Shown here in pieces: positions 25,395 through 33,713 of a DNA stretch of 37,898 bases; the stretch's first letter is position 1; every line of letters begins with the position of its first letter. The position numbers and the translations under genes are program-made. The DNA is from a virus. The notes beneath the pieces were generated by a model. That model was not told where the DNA came from, made no database searches, and saw nothing but the letters and a program-made list of their open reading frames with translations. Where the stretch lies: positions 1 to 37,898 of the IMG/VR virus record IMGVR_UViG_3300028563_000042; one strand, 5' to 3'.

Positions 25395-28334
25395 ATGGCT
25401 ACATCATTATCAGTACTTCAGTCAGGCGTGGTTGGTGTTAATCCACGTATATTATTTTTGGAAACAACAGAAGATCAGGCCATCGTGTTTGGTCCAGGAT
25501 TTATAAATGAACTTCAAAACAATTTAGAAACAAAAGTTCAGAAAGGAGACTTTCTGTTTGTTTTGTTTAATTCGGATTTGTTTCAAGAAATGGCTATCCC
25601 GCAATTTGATGCAAATGGGATCATCACATTACTTCCTGTGGCGGGTGATATCAATACAGGCGGTCCAATTGATGGCGGCCAAAATCTTGGATTTGGTGAA
25701 GGTGTATTTGCACAAGTAGCTGGTTCTTTAATGCAGTTTAAAACTTTAGTTGCTGGTACCAATGTAACACTTTCATCTGATGCAAATAGCATTACCATCA
25801 ACTCTACAGCATCAGGCACGGGAACGATTACAGGCGGCCAAAATCTCGGGGTAGGTGATGGAGTATATTCTGGCGTTTCTGGCCCAACAATGCAATTTAA
25901 ATCTCTTACACAGGGTGCAAATATTATATTAACCCCTGGATCAGATAGCATTGAAATTGCTGCTACGAGTTCCGCCGGCGGCACTATTACTGATGGTGTT
26001 AACTTAGGTGGTGGCAATCAAGTATTTGCGTCTGCATCTGGCGCTGACTTGCAATTCAGAACTTTGATTGCAGGCTCTGGTATCGACATGGTACAAGATG
26101 CTAATACAATTACTGTATCCGGGACTGGAAGCGGTGGAGGTGACATTACAGGCGGTACGAATATTGGTGGCGGCACTGGTGTTTTCGCTGGAACTGTGGT
26201 GCCTAATCTAGAGTTTAAGACATTATTTGCGGGTCCAAATATTAATATAACCAGCGATTCTACTTCCGTGACAATCGGAGCAACTGGTGGGGGGGGTGGA
26301 AATCATCTATATACCTACACACTTTGGGTGGCCCAAAATGGTAACAATTCAAATTCTGGCAGAAGCATCAATGAGCCATTACAAACGATTCAAGCAGCAT
26401 TAAATTTATGTGTGACAGGTTTCACAAACGTTATTAATGTAGTTGATTCTGGAATATATTTAGCATCATCAGCATATACGATACCTGCAGGAGCATATGT
26501 CATTATTAATGCTCCAGGCGCAAGAATTGGTAGCTTGTCTGCTTCTGCAAATTTATTTACCGGTACAAATGTAACTTCTTTCGAAATAATCTGTGATTAT
26601 TTAAATTGGGGACCAACTAAGAACCTATTTAATTTTACAGGAACAATAAATACTATAAATATTGAAGCAAGAACTGTTGTTGGTATTATTAATAATACCG
26701 GAAGCACAAATCTCTATGCAAAGATTACTCAATCTTTAAGTGGCGATATAACAAGTTCATCTTCTGGCACAACTTATATCGATGCTACTGGTTGCGATAT
26801 TGTAGGCTCTATCAATGATACAGGTCCTGCATCAGATAATATTGCTCTCACATATATAAGTGCAAACACACTGAGCGGCGATATCAGCTCAACAAATCAA
26901 CGCATATATGGAAACATTCAAAGCGTTGGTGGCACATTAAATCCTTTAGCCATTAATAATGGATTTTTTAATGGTGATGAATATTTGAATCAATGGCCAA
27001 TTCGAGGCGAGGTATATTCTTATGCCTATAGTTCTCCAACTTCAGGAATTTGGTCATTTTTTCCAGGTTATGTAAGCGGAAATCAGCAAATTATCATTAA
27101 TAGTACTAATGGTGTAATAACATTGCCATTAGGAGGCACGGTTCCTCCTGGCTGGAGAATGACTGCAATCCAAACCGTTAGAAGTAGCGGTGCAACAGTA
27201 CAAGTCCAATCACCTGATACATTCAATGGACAGTTTAATACTGGTAATCATTGTTATACAGGCGCAGGTAAGGCTGAGTTTATTCGCGGTCCTGCTAATA
27301 CAGGTGGCGGATATACTTGGGTTGCTGCAGGTAATGTGTTTCAGGTAAATGCCGCAGTTAATACTGGTGATTTATATGTATCACAAGATAATGGTAGTGA
27401 CACTGACGGCGATGGTTCTTTTGCTAATCCTTTTGCATCATTTAATGCCGCAATCACAGCAGCTGGATCTCCATCTGAGCGTTTAGTTATCATATGTAAT
27501 GATGCGGCTACATACCAAGAAAATATTACTATTGCTAATAGCAATATTAGTATATTTGCACCGGGTGCGACTATTGCGCCAACTTCAGGCGATGTAATTA
27601 CATTAACTTCATCAGCTTCTAACACAGGGATTGTATTTGCCTTTATTGAAGCACCTGTAGGTCAAAATGCTATAAATTCTACTGGAACAACAGCATTATC
27701 AATAACTGGTTCAATTATAGGAAATGTGACTACGAGTGCTGGCGGAACGATTACTATTGCCGGCCCTGCATTGCTTGGTAACTTGAACGCAGTAGTAGGA
27801 AATATTCGTTATATTGTTCAATTTAGATCAGGTACTAATACAGGAACTATTATAGGCTTAAACCCAGATGGATCAACTGCTCCTACCTTTACTGTTAATG
27901 ATTTTGTTTCAGATGGTTTAAGTTACCCTACAGCAGACGCCCCATCAGGTTATGTAGTTACTACTAATGGTGCCGGCGTACTAAGTTTACAACCACCTGC
28001 AGGCGGTGGATTGCCTTTTATTCCAGTCGCTGGAACTTCTCAGACTGCTGTAGCAGGTAATGCTTATGTTTGTCAAAATGCCGCTCAAACAACTGTTTTA
28101 TTGCCTGCAACATGTGCATTGGGCGATACCGTTCGTGTATATGGCCAAGGTGCGGGTGGCTGGACTTTACAAGCTAATGGTGGTCAAACTATTAATCTTG
28201 GTACATCTCCAACTTCAACAGGTGGTTCATTAACTTCTGCAGCAGCTAATGATTTGCTGGAAGTATCGTGCCTTGTTCCAAATACAACTTGGCAAGTTAA
28301 CTATGTATACTCTACTGGTTTATCTATAGCTTAA
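25395..28334 (+). CDS. 979-aa modular fibre: four shaft repeats, two beta-helices, two tip modules
   Basis: After a docking N-terminus (about 1-88), four tandem repeats of about 53 residues run from 90 to 300, each shaped like QNLGVGDGVYSGVSGPTMQF followed by L..G.NI......SI.I. A first beta-helix follows (LWVAQNGNNSNSGRSINEP, about 309-480). A tip-like module is near 535-650, and a second beta-helix (LYVSQDNGSDTDGDGSFANP) starts near 659. The C-terminal module is at 877-979. Repeats and modules recur in neighbouring genes. It is the largest protein in the genome and probably a long trimeric fibre. Confidence 0.75.
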   Translation: MATSLSVLQSGVVGVNPRILFLETTEDQAIVFGPGFINELQNNLETKVQKGDFLFVLFNSDLFQEMAIPQFDANGIITLLPVAGDINTGGPIDGGQNLGFGEGVFAQVAGSLMQFKTLVAGTNVTLSSDANSITINSTASGTGTITGGQNLGVGDGVYSGVSGPTMQFKSLTQGANIILTPGSDSIEIAATSSAGGTITDGVNLGGGNQVFASASGADLQFRTLIAGSGIDMVQDANTITVSGTGSGGGDITGGTNIGGGTGVFAGTVVPNLEFKTLFAGPNINITSDSTSVTIGATGGGGGNHLYTYTLWVAQNGNNSNSGRSINEPLQTIQAALNLCVTGFTNVINVVDSGIYLASSAYTIPAGAYVIINAPGARIGSLSASANLFTGTNVTSFEIICDYLNWGPTKNLFNFTGTINTINIEARTVVGIINNTGSTNLYAKITQSLSGDITSSSSGTTYIDATGCDIVGSINDTGPASDNIALTYISANTLSGDISSTNQRIYGNIQSVGGTLNPLAINNGFFNGDEYLNQWPIRGEVYSYAYSSPTSGIWSFFPGYVSGNQQIIINSTNGVITLPLGGTVPPGWRMTAIQTVRSSGATVQVQSPDTFNGQFNTGNHCYTGAGKAEFIRGPANTGGGYTWVAAGNVFQVNAAVNTGDLYVSQDNGSDTDGDGSFANPFASFNAAITAAGSPSERLVIICNDAATYQENITIANSNISIFAPGATIAPTSGDVITLTSSASNTGIVFAFIEAPVGQNAINSTGTTALSITGSIIGNVTTSAGGTITIAGPALLGNLNAVVGNIRYIVQFRSGTNTGTIIGLNPDGSTAPTFTVNDFVSDGLSYPTADAPSGYVVTTNGAGVLSLQPPAGGGLPFIPVAGTSQTAVAGNAYVCQNAAQTTVLLPATCALGDTVRVYGQGAGGWTLQANGGQTINLGTSPTSTGGSLTSAAANDLLEVSCLVPNTTWQVNYVYSTGLSIA

Positions 28335-28344
28335 GGAGATTAAA

Positions 28345-29607
28345 ATGGCAAGTCCTAGATTTAATAACATGATCAACAATGGGGCCTTTAATGGGACCCA
28401 GATATTTGTTTCGCAAACAGCAGGAAATGATTCTAATTCCGGAAGTTATGGGGCTCCTTTACGGACTCTTAATGCCGCAGTTGCATTAGCGGGTACTCCT
28501 AGTGAATATGTAACCATAAATATATTAGATGGCGGGACTTATGATGAAAATGTCACTCTAACCGATTTTATATGTATTAATGGTCCTTATGCGACTTTAG
28601 AGGCGTCGAGTGGCGATACTTTAACAATTAATCTCGTTGATGGTCATGGGACAGTTTTGGTCAATGTTGCTAATCTTAGTGTAAGAGGTGGCGGCAATTC
28701 TATTACCATTAGCAATGGCGGATTAAATTTAGCTTGCGCAAATAATCTTGTTGGAAATATTTCTAATTCAGGTTCATTGATCGTAAATACTGTTTATTTT
28801 AATGCATCTGTTATTTCAAATACTGGAGGAATTAATTATACATGCTTGGGAACACCTCCACTTAACGTAGGTACTATGTTCGGATTTTCCACAGGTGCAG
28901 CAGCATCTACCGGAGGCATCACGGCCGTAAGTGACATTACAACTGCAGGAAACTTTGCAACTACTGGCACAGGTTATATTCAAGCATTTCATGGTAATGT
29001 TTATGCAGGTGATTCTGCTGGCAATGCTGGGTCATTTGTTTCATATCCTGCCTCTGGTTCAACAGGTTCGTTAGTTGTTCAATCAACATCAAATACTGCT
29101 AATGTCAACACCACATTAACAAACCAAGCATCAAATGTTGGCACAACATTTGCATTGCCACATACATTTGTGAGCAATATTTCTCTGCTGGGTTCTTCGC
29201 TAGCTCAAGTAGAAAACAATGCAAACGTTATTTGGTCTGATACAGCAGTCCCTTACAATGCTATTGCTTCTGGAGCTAGCTTCAGTATATTATTTAATAA
29301 CTTTGCAGGAACATTTAGGGTTAGGGAGATTTATATAAATTCTCAGGGAACAAACTTTTCTGGTGGGGATAGAAATTTAGAAATATATGATGGAGTAACA
29401 TCATATTCTATTATTCCTGCTGTGACATTGCAGGCCCTTGTAAATGCCAGATGGGGAGATCCTGTAAATCTTCCATTTCCTGCCTCGGCATCTATTGCGA
29501 CTCCTACTACTCCTCCATATAATTTGCAGGTTCACTATCAAGGCGGAACGACAGATTATACGGCAGGCTCAATTACAATTACTGCATGCTGGGAAAAAAT
29601 AGCATAA
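28345..29607 (+). CDS. Tail spike paralogue, beta-helix plus C-terminal binding module
   Basis: The 420-aa protein starts MASPRFNNMINNGAFNGTQI and enters a beta-helix at FVSQTAGNDSNSGSYGAPLR, only about 20 residues in, so it lacks the docking domain of the two longer fibres. The C-terminal 130 residues (REIYINSQGTNFSGGDRNLE, ending GSITITACWEKIA) form a recognisable adhesin module common at phage fibre ends. The N-terminus is close to that of the next gene at protein and DNA level. Confidence 0.7.
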   Translation: MASPRFNNMINNGAFNGTQIFVSQTAGNDSNSGSYGAPLRTLNAAVALAGTPSEYVTINILDGGTYDENVTLTDFICINGPYATLEASSGDTLTINLVDGHGTVLVNVANLSVRGGGNSITISNGGLNLACANNLVGNISNSGSLIVNTVYFNASVISNTGGINYTCLGTPPLNVGTMFGFSTGAAASTGGITAVSDITTAGNFATTGTGYIQAFHGNVYAGDSAGNAGSFVSYPASGSTGSLVVQSTSNTANVNTTLTNQASNVGTTFALPHTFVSNISLLGSSLAQVENNANVIWSDTAVPYNAIASGASFSILFNNFAGTFRVREIYINSQGTNFSGGDRNLEIYDGVTSYSIIPAVTLQALVNARWGDPVNLPFPASASIATPTTPPYNLQVHYQGGTTDYTAGSITITACWEKIA

Positions 29608-29622
29608 CCAAAGGAAATTATC

Positions 29623-30846
29623 ATGGCAACGCTTAAATTTAATAATATGGTTAATAATGGACCATTTAATAAAGTTCAGATCTACGTATCTGGAGCTATC
29701 GGAAACGATGCCAATAGTGGAAGTTATGGTAGTCCCTTGAGAACATTTGGAGCAGCAATAACACTTGCTGCTTCCCATGCTGGATGTACAATTATATGTT
29801 TGGATAGCAATAGTTATAACGAAAATATAACAATGACAACTATATTTAACATATATGCTCCCAATGCAAGATTATCACCTTCATCAGGTGATGCAATAAC
29901 ATGCCAAACTGCATCCTCTAATCCTTCTATTACATTCAAAGATATAATTATAGGAAGTGGAAGTTGTTTAAATGTTCCAGGGGGATTTGGATCAGGCAAT
30001 ATATATCTTAATGTCGAATTTATGGATGGAACAGCGGGTGCTGCTGTATATAATGCTCAAAATGGTAATGTTTATATTAATGCAGAAATTATTAATGGTT
30101 CTTTATTAACTGGGGGAAGTGGCAATAATTACTATTATTCAAAAACAAGAAGCGGTTCCGACAGCGCCCAAACATTTGGGCAGTCATTTCCATTAACTCC
30201 TCCAGGTATCTCTACAATAAATGTTCAAACATTTACTTCTAATGGAACATATACACCAACCCCTGGAATGTCTCATTGTATCGTGGAATGTGTTGGCGGA
30301 GGAGGAGGTGGTGGTGGTGTTACTTCTGCCGCAGGCTCATCTGCAGCCGCGGGAGGCGGGGGTGGAGGAGCTTATGCAAAATCTGTTTTATCTGCGGCAA
30401 CTATTGGTGCATCTCAGGCGGTGACTATTGGAACTGGAGGTTCTGGTGGTGCGGCTGGAAATAATAACGGTGCTAACGGGTCAGCTTCTAGTTTAGGTAT
30501 TCTTGTCGAAGCCGATGGAGGAAGCGGTGGTTTAGGTGCTTCTGCGAGCGCATCATTTGGTTTTGGTGTTTTTGGCGCAGGTGGTGGATCTGGTGTTGGA
30601 CAATTGGTAGTCAATGGTAATGAAGGAACCTTAGGTCTATCATTTGGTGCTAATCTTATCGGCCTAGGCGGACCAGGTGGAAATAGTTTTTATGGTGTTG
30701 GCGGAGCACAATTAGTTAATCAGGCCGGCCAAAATGGATATAATTACGGATCAGGCGGAAGTGGAGCTTCATCTGCAAATACCGGAGCAGTTGCAGGTGG
30801 TAATGGAATGCCTGGTATTGTAATTGTTACTGAATATATTTCTTGA
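29623..30846 (+). CDS. Tail spike paralogue with glycine-rich adhesin tip
   Basis: The 407-aa protein begins MATLKFNNMVNNGPFNKVQI, nearly the same as the previous gene, with a beta-helix entry SGAIGNDANSGSYGSPLRTF. From about residue 202 it becomes a glycine-rich domain (FTSNGTYTPTPGMSHCIVEC, then runs such as GGGGGGGG), the architecture of polyglycine-type adhesin tips like those described for some T-even-type fibre adhesins. That tip would bind a receptor through loops between glycine helices. It is the last gene of the rightward block. Confidence 0.7.
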   Translation: MATLKFNNMVNNGPFNKVQIYVSGAIGNDANSGSYGSPLRTFGAAITLAASHAGCTIICLDSNSYNENITMTTIFNIYAPNARLSPSSGDAITCQTASSNPSITFKDIIIGSGSCLNVPGGFGSGNIYLNVEFMDGTAGAAVYNAQNGNVYINAEIINGSLLTGGSGNNYYYSKTRSGSDSAQTFGQSFPLTPPGISTINVQTFTSNGTYTPTPGMSHCIVECVGGGGGGGGVTSAAGSSAAAGGGGGGAYAKSVLSAATIGASQAVTIGTGGSGGAAGNNNGANGSASSLGILVEADGGSGGLGASASASFGFGVFGAGGGSGVGQLVVNGNEGTLGLSFGANLIGLGGPGGNSFYGVGGAQLVNQAGQNGYNYGSGGSGASSANTGAVAGGNGMPGIVIVTEYIS

Positions 30847-30863
30847 TATAAATAAATAATTAA

Positions 30864-30900
30864 AAGAAAACGCGCCCGTACATAAATGCAGAAGAGCGCG
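30864..30900 (-). terminator. Leftward terminator after the two minus-strand virion genes
   Basis: CGCGC (30871-30875) pairs with GCGCG (30896-30900); on the minus strand the stem is followed by TTTTCTTTT. Only five pairs are perfect, so strength is moderate. It separates convergent transcription. Confidence 0.5.
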
Positions 30901-30911
30901 CCATATATTGA

Positions 30912-31811
30912 TTAAATCAAACTCGTGCCAATACTGTCAACAAAACCTGTATTGTTAACCTGAATACTTCCACCAGCTCCGCTAAATTTATAAAAAATTT
31001 GAGTATCAGTTCCATTTGCATTTAACTGAGAAAGCAAAGAAAAGTTACCTTCTGATTGAGCGGTAGTTGTTGTATTACCAATCAAAACAACAAACGGGGA
31101 TGGAGCTGTTATTGCATCATATCCATCTGTTGAAAAGAAAATATCATCACCTGCTGTTCCGACTGCGAGACGATATGTAAATGTACAAAAAATACCATTT
31201 CTGAGAGGAACAATCCCCGCTTGGCCGCTAGGATTTGAAGTTAAGGAAATTGGACTATAGGTTGTAGCCCCAGCTCCGCTAAAACGAATTCTGGAAGTTT
31301 GTAATTGATATAGACGTTCGTTTCCATTGCCAGATTGTATCCACAAATTAATAGTACCCACGGGTCCAGTATTTGGACCATTGACACCGTTAACAAAGAT
31401 ATACCCTATTCTGCGATATGCATCATATCCTTCGGGTAAAAATTCATTGCCAGTTGCCACAACAACGGCTGGATTAACTAATGGATTGTTACTACCTGTA
31501 GTGGTTCCCGCGGTATTTGCGATGAGGTAAACACAATATACGGTGTTGTAGGTTGGAAGCAAGGTAGACATCGGAACCGGAAAACATCCATTTGGACCTG
31601 TGTTTCTAAGGTCAACAGTAATGTTTTGTAATCCTGTAGAAAGAGGATCAAATGATATAGCGTAATCAGAAATCAAATCTCGTGCCACGCCAGGAGAAAT
31701 TGTAAAAGTGTTAGCATCTACAACTGTTAAATTCAAACCAGAGATAAAAGGATCAGACCCATAATAAGGAGCAGTTTTGAATGTTTTAGGTTTAGGTCCA
31801 AAAAAAGCCAT
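30912..31811 (-). CDS. Paralogous virion-type protein A (299 aa)
   Basis: A beta-rich protein, starting MAFFGPKPKTFKTAPYYGSD, with the shared motif FLPEGYDAYRRIGYIFVNG near the middle. It is a clear paralogue of the gene at 31876-32760: both have SPGVARD or RPGYARA, GCFPVP or GCWPTA, TVYCVYLIA or TVFGIYVIA, VATGN(E/D)FLP.GYD.(Y/F)RR(I/V)G, and an end with FVDSIGTSLI or FTDSLGNNLF. Position beside the fibres suggests a decoration, fibre-base or receptor-binding protein. No catalytic site seen. Confidence 0.6.
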   Translation of the reverse strand: MAFFGPKPKTFKTAPYYGSDPFISGLNLTVVDANTFTISPGVARDLISDYAISFDPLSTGLQNITVDLRNTGPNGCFPVPMSTLLPTYNTVYCVYLIANTAGTTTGSNNPLVNPAVVVATGNEFLPEGYDAYRRIGYIFVNGVNGPNTGPVGTINLWIQSGNGNERLYQLQTSRIRFSGAGATTYSPISLTSNPSGQAGIVPLRNGIFCTFTYRLAVGTAGDDIFFSTDGYDAITAPSPFVVLIGNTTTTAQSEGNFSLLSQLNANGTDTQIFYKFSGAGGSIQVNNTGFVDSIGTSLI

Positions 31812-31837
31812 TGTTAGACTCCTTATTTGAATGCGAT

Positions 31838-31867
31838 AAAAACAGGGGAGGGACCAAAAGCCCTCCC
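31838..31867 (-). terminator. Stem-loop between the paralogous virion genes
   Basis: GGGAGGG (31846-31852) pairs with CCCTCCC (31861-31867), giving a 7-bp GC stem followed on the minus strand by CTGTTTTT. It is a good intrinsic terminator or attenuator and would lower expression of the downstream (299-aa) paralogue. Confidence 0.7.
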
Positions 31868-31875
31868 GAAACTGA

Positions 31876-32760
31876 TTAGAATAGATTGTTACCTAAACTA
31901 TCAGTAAACCCTGTTACCCAAATGCTAGCAACAGCGCCAGCATTACTGACGTTGTATTTAATGGCGGCATTTGTATTGGTTGCAAATACATCTGAGCCAG
32001 CAATACCGCATACAATCTCTGCGTTAACTTCGATGGGCTGAGAAGCAACGTTACCAATCAATGTAACAGGAGCCAATGTACCAGCAGTCAAAACGCTAGG
32101 CTGAACAGAAAGTACTTGACCAGCAACGCTTGGAGTTAAGCTCAAAGTCAATTGGGCATAGTTTGCATGGCCTGGCATTACAACACCATTCCCAGCCGTT
32201 AGGTCAAGAACAGTTGCTACAGTTGCACTACCACCTGTTAAAACAGGAACAGCATCTTGAACCATATATTCTCTGTCATTAGATGTGCCTGCTTGGATCC
32301 ATTTGATCAACAAACCAGTTCCCGAATCTACATAACAAAGACCAACACGTCTAAATACATCATAGCCAGGAGGCAAAAAGTCATTGCCAGTTGCAATAAC
32401 AGCAGAAACGTTAACAGCTGGGTTTAAGCTGCCACCGGTTGTTCCAGAGCTTTTTGCAATAACATAGATACCAAAAACAGTATTGCTTGCAAGTGTCAAG
32501 TCAGGGATAGCGGTAGGCCAGCAACCACCAGCGCCAACTACTGTTGTATCCAAGAAAATAACTGGATCGGTATTTGCTACGTTACCAGGATAAGTAATGG
32601 GAAAATCGTTTGCAAATGCGCGGGCATAGCCAGGTCTCAAAAACATTCTGGTTGTGCTAATAAAGTCCAAATGAAAACCGCTTACGCCAGCGGCGCTTGA
32701 AAAATCTGGGACAGTTGTAATGCCTGAAGTAGCTGAAGGTGAGGGAATTAAATAGGCCAT
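31876..32760 (-). CDS. Paralogous virion-type protein B (294 aa)
   Basis: The first gene of the leftward pair, starting MAYLIPSPSATSGITTVPDF, with FLPPGYDVFRRVGLCYVDSG and LIKWIQAGTSNDREYMV in the middle, matching the 299-aa paralogue. Codon use is richer in GC at third positions than the adjacent fibre genes, similar to the coat gene, which hints at high expression. A candidate promoter lies just upstream (32771-32798). A decoration or capsid-fibre role is plausible; it could also be a receptor-binding protein. Confidence 0.6.
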   Translation of the reverse strand: MAYLIPSPSATSGITTVPDFSSAAGVSGFHLDFISTTRMFLRPGYARAFANDFPITYPGNVANTDPVIFLDTTVVGAGGCWPTAIPDLTLASNTVFGIYVIAKSSGTTGGSLNPAVNVSAVIATGNDFLPPGYDVFRRVGLCYVDSGTGLLIKWIQAGTSNDREYMVQDAVPVLTGGSATVATVLDLTAGNGVVMPGHANYAQLTLSLTPSVAGQVLSVQPSVLTAGTLAPVTLIGNVASQPIEVNAEIVCGIAGSDVFATNTNAAIKYNVSNAGAVASIWVTGFTDSLGNNLF

Positions 32761-32770
32761 GATGTGTAAT

Positions 32771-32798
32771 CCTATAGGGCAAATGAATATGGTGTCAG
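32771..32798 (-). promoter_or_regulatory. Leftward promoter for the paralogous virion pair
   Basis: On the minus strand CTGACA (32798-32793), a 16-base spacer and TATAGG (32776-32771). Close to the gene's start codon (about 10 bases), so the leader would be very short or the true start slightly different. Confidence 0.4.
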
Positions 32799-32812
32799 TT
32801 AGGCAAATTTAC

Positions 32813-32841
32813 TTGCCTGCATCTCAAGATAAGTTTAGACT
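32813..32841 (+). promoter_or_regulatory. Rightward promoter for the 60-aa gene
   Basis: TTGCCT (32813-32818), a 17-base spacer and TAGACT (32836-32841), about 40 bases before the ATG at 32880. Confidence 0.45.
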
Positions 32842-32879
32842 ATATATGTAAGAAATACAATCTAACCATGAGAGGGCTA

Positions 32880-33062
32880 ATGCCAAGCAAAGTTATTGTT
32901 AAAAACAGAGAGTTACACGACATAGTAGATAGTCGCGATGTTATTCAATATATTATGAATATGCTAGAAAGCGGGGAATATGACCCTCGGGTTGACGATC
33001 TTAAGGTCTACACAGAAGAAGAATGGGAAGATATGAGGCCAAAAAGAAAATTAAGTAGATGA
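32880..33062 (+). CDS. 60-aa small acidic protein, orphan rightward gene
   Basis: The start MPSKVIVKNRELHDIVDSRD (32880) is chosen over 32868 because GAGAGGG lies just upstream. The protein is a soluble charged chain ending DMRPKRKLSR, and it converges with and overlaps by 12 bases the last gene of the recombination operon. It stands alone with its own promoter, which suggests independent regulation. Function unknown. Confidence 0.55.
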   Translation: MPSKVIVKNRELHDIVDSRDVIQYIMNMLESGEYDPRVDDLKVYTEEEWEDMRPKRKLSR

Positions 33063-33239
33063 TGTTCCATAAATATTTTCTATAACCTGGACTGATGGAA
33101 AAATAGGAACTCCTGCCTTTTCCTCATATCGACCACAATAAATGAGAAATTCTTCTATGTCCACAACGATTATTTGAGATCCGGATGGAGTCTCGAGGAT
33201 ATCTCCAAAAATTATGTCATTCCCGTTCTTGTCTTTCAT
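33051..33239 (-). CDS. 62-aa beta-rich small protein
   Basis: The sequence MKDKNGNDIIFGDILETPSG and following strands suggest a compact beta barrel, reminiscent of small YopX-like or SH3-like domains. It is the last gene of the recombination operon and overlaps its upstream neighbour by ATGA. The family call is weak. Confidence 0.55.
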   Translation of the reverse strand: MKDKNGNDIIFGDILETPSGSQIIVVDIEEFLIYCGRYEEKAGVPIFPSVQVIENIYGTSST

Positions 33240-33433
33240 TCTTTAGTCTCCTTTTCTTTTATTGTTGCAAGAATGCGATCAATAACACTGTTTATTTGCG
33301 CAGATCTCTCATATAAATTTTTAGCGTTCACATAAAACCCGACATTATTAAACTCCATAGAAATAGCGGAGAGATAAGAAGAGCAGTCTTTAAGAATCAT
33401 TAAATCATCAAGTGTTAACCCGTAAATTTTCAT
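33236..33433 (-). CDS. 65-aa hypothetical helical protein
   Basis: A helical protein starting MKIYGLTLDDLMILKDCSSY and ending with ATIKEKETKE. GGAGAA precedes the ATG. It shares the MKI(Y/F)G start with the next upstream gene (33453-33713) but little else. Function unknown. Confidence 0.55.
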   Translation of the reverse strand: MKIYGLTLDDLMILKDCSSYLSAISMEFNNVGFYVNAKNLYERSAQINSVIDRILATIKEKETKE

Positions 33434-33452
33434 TGATCATTCTCCTTAGAAA

Positions 33453-33713
33453 TCATTTTTTACACCCATTAAAATAATTAATTACTGGTTCACAATAATG
33501 CATAACAACGTTTTTATCTATTGGATAATAAAATCTTAAATAAAGCATTGTAAAATCCTCAAGAATCATTCTAGCAGCCCATCCTTCATCATTTTGAGAT
33601 ATATCAATGCTTAATATTTTAGAAAATAATGGCTCAGGAATAATTGAATCTATCTGCTCCGAATCTAGCGGAGCATGATAAAACTTCTTTAATCTAAAGC
33701 CAAATATCTTCAT
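33453..33713 (-). CDS. 86-aa hypothetical protein of recombination operon
   Basis: A mixed protein starting MKIFGFRLKKFYHAPLDSEQ with an aromatic C-terminal half (FTMLYLRFYYPIDKN). It is coupled to recT by a TAATG overlap, so it is made with the recombinase. It could be a recombinase partner or single-strand-binding factor, but no motif supports either. Confidence 0.55.
   Translation of the reverse strand: MKIFGFRLKKFYHAPLDSEQIDSIIPEPLFSKILSIDISQNDEGWAARMILEDFTMLYLRFYYPIDKNVVMHYCEPVINYFNGCKK

Noticed and set aside
24177-30846. Diversity-generating retroelement
   Set aside because: No reverse transcriptase and no template/variable repeat pair with A-specific changes; the repeats look like ordinary duplication.
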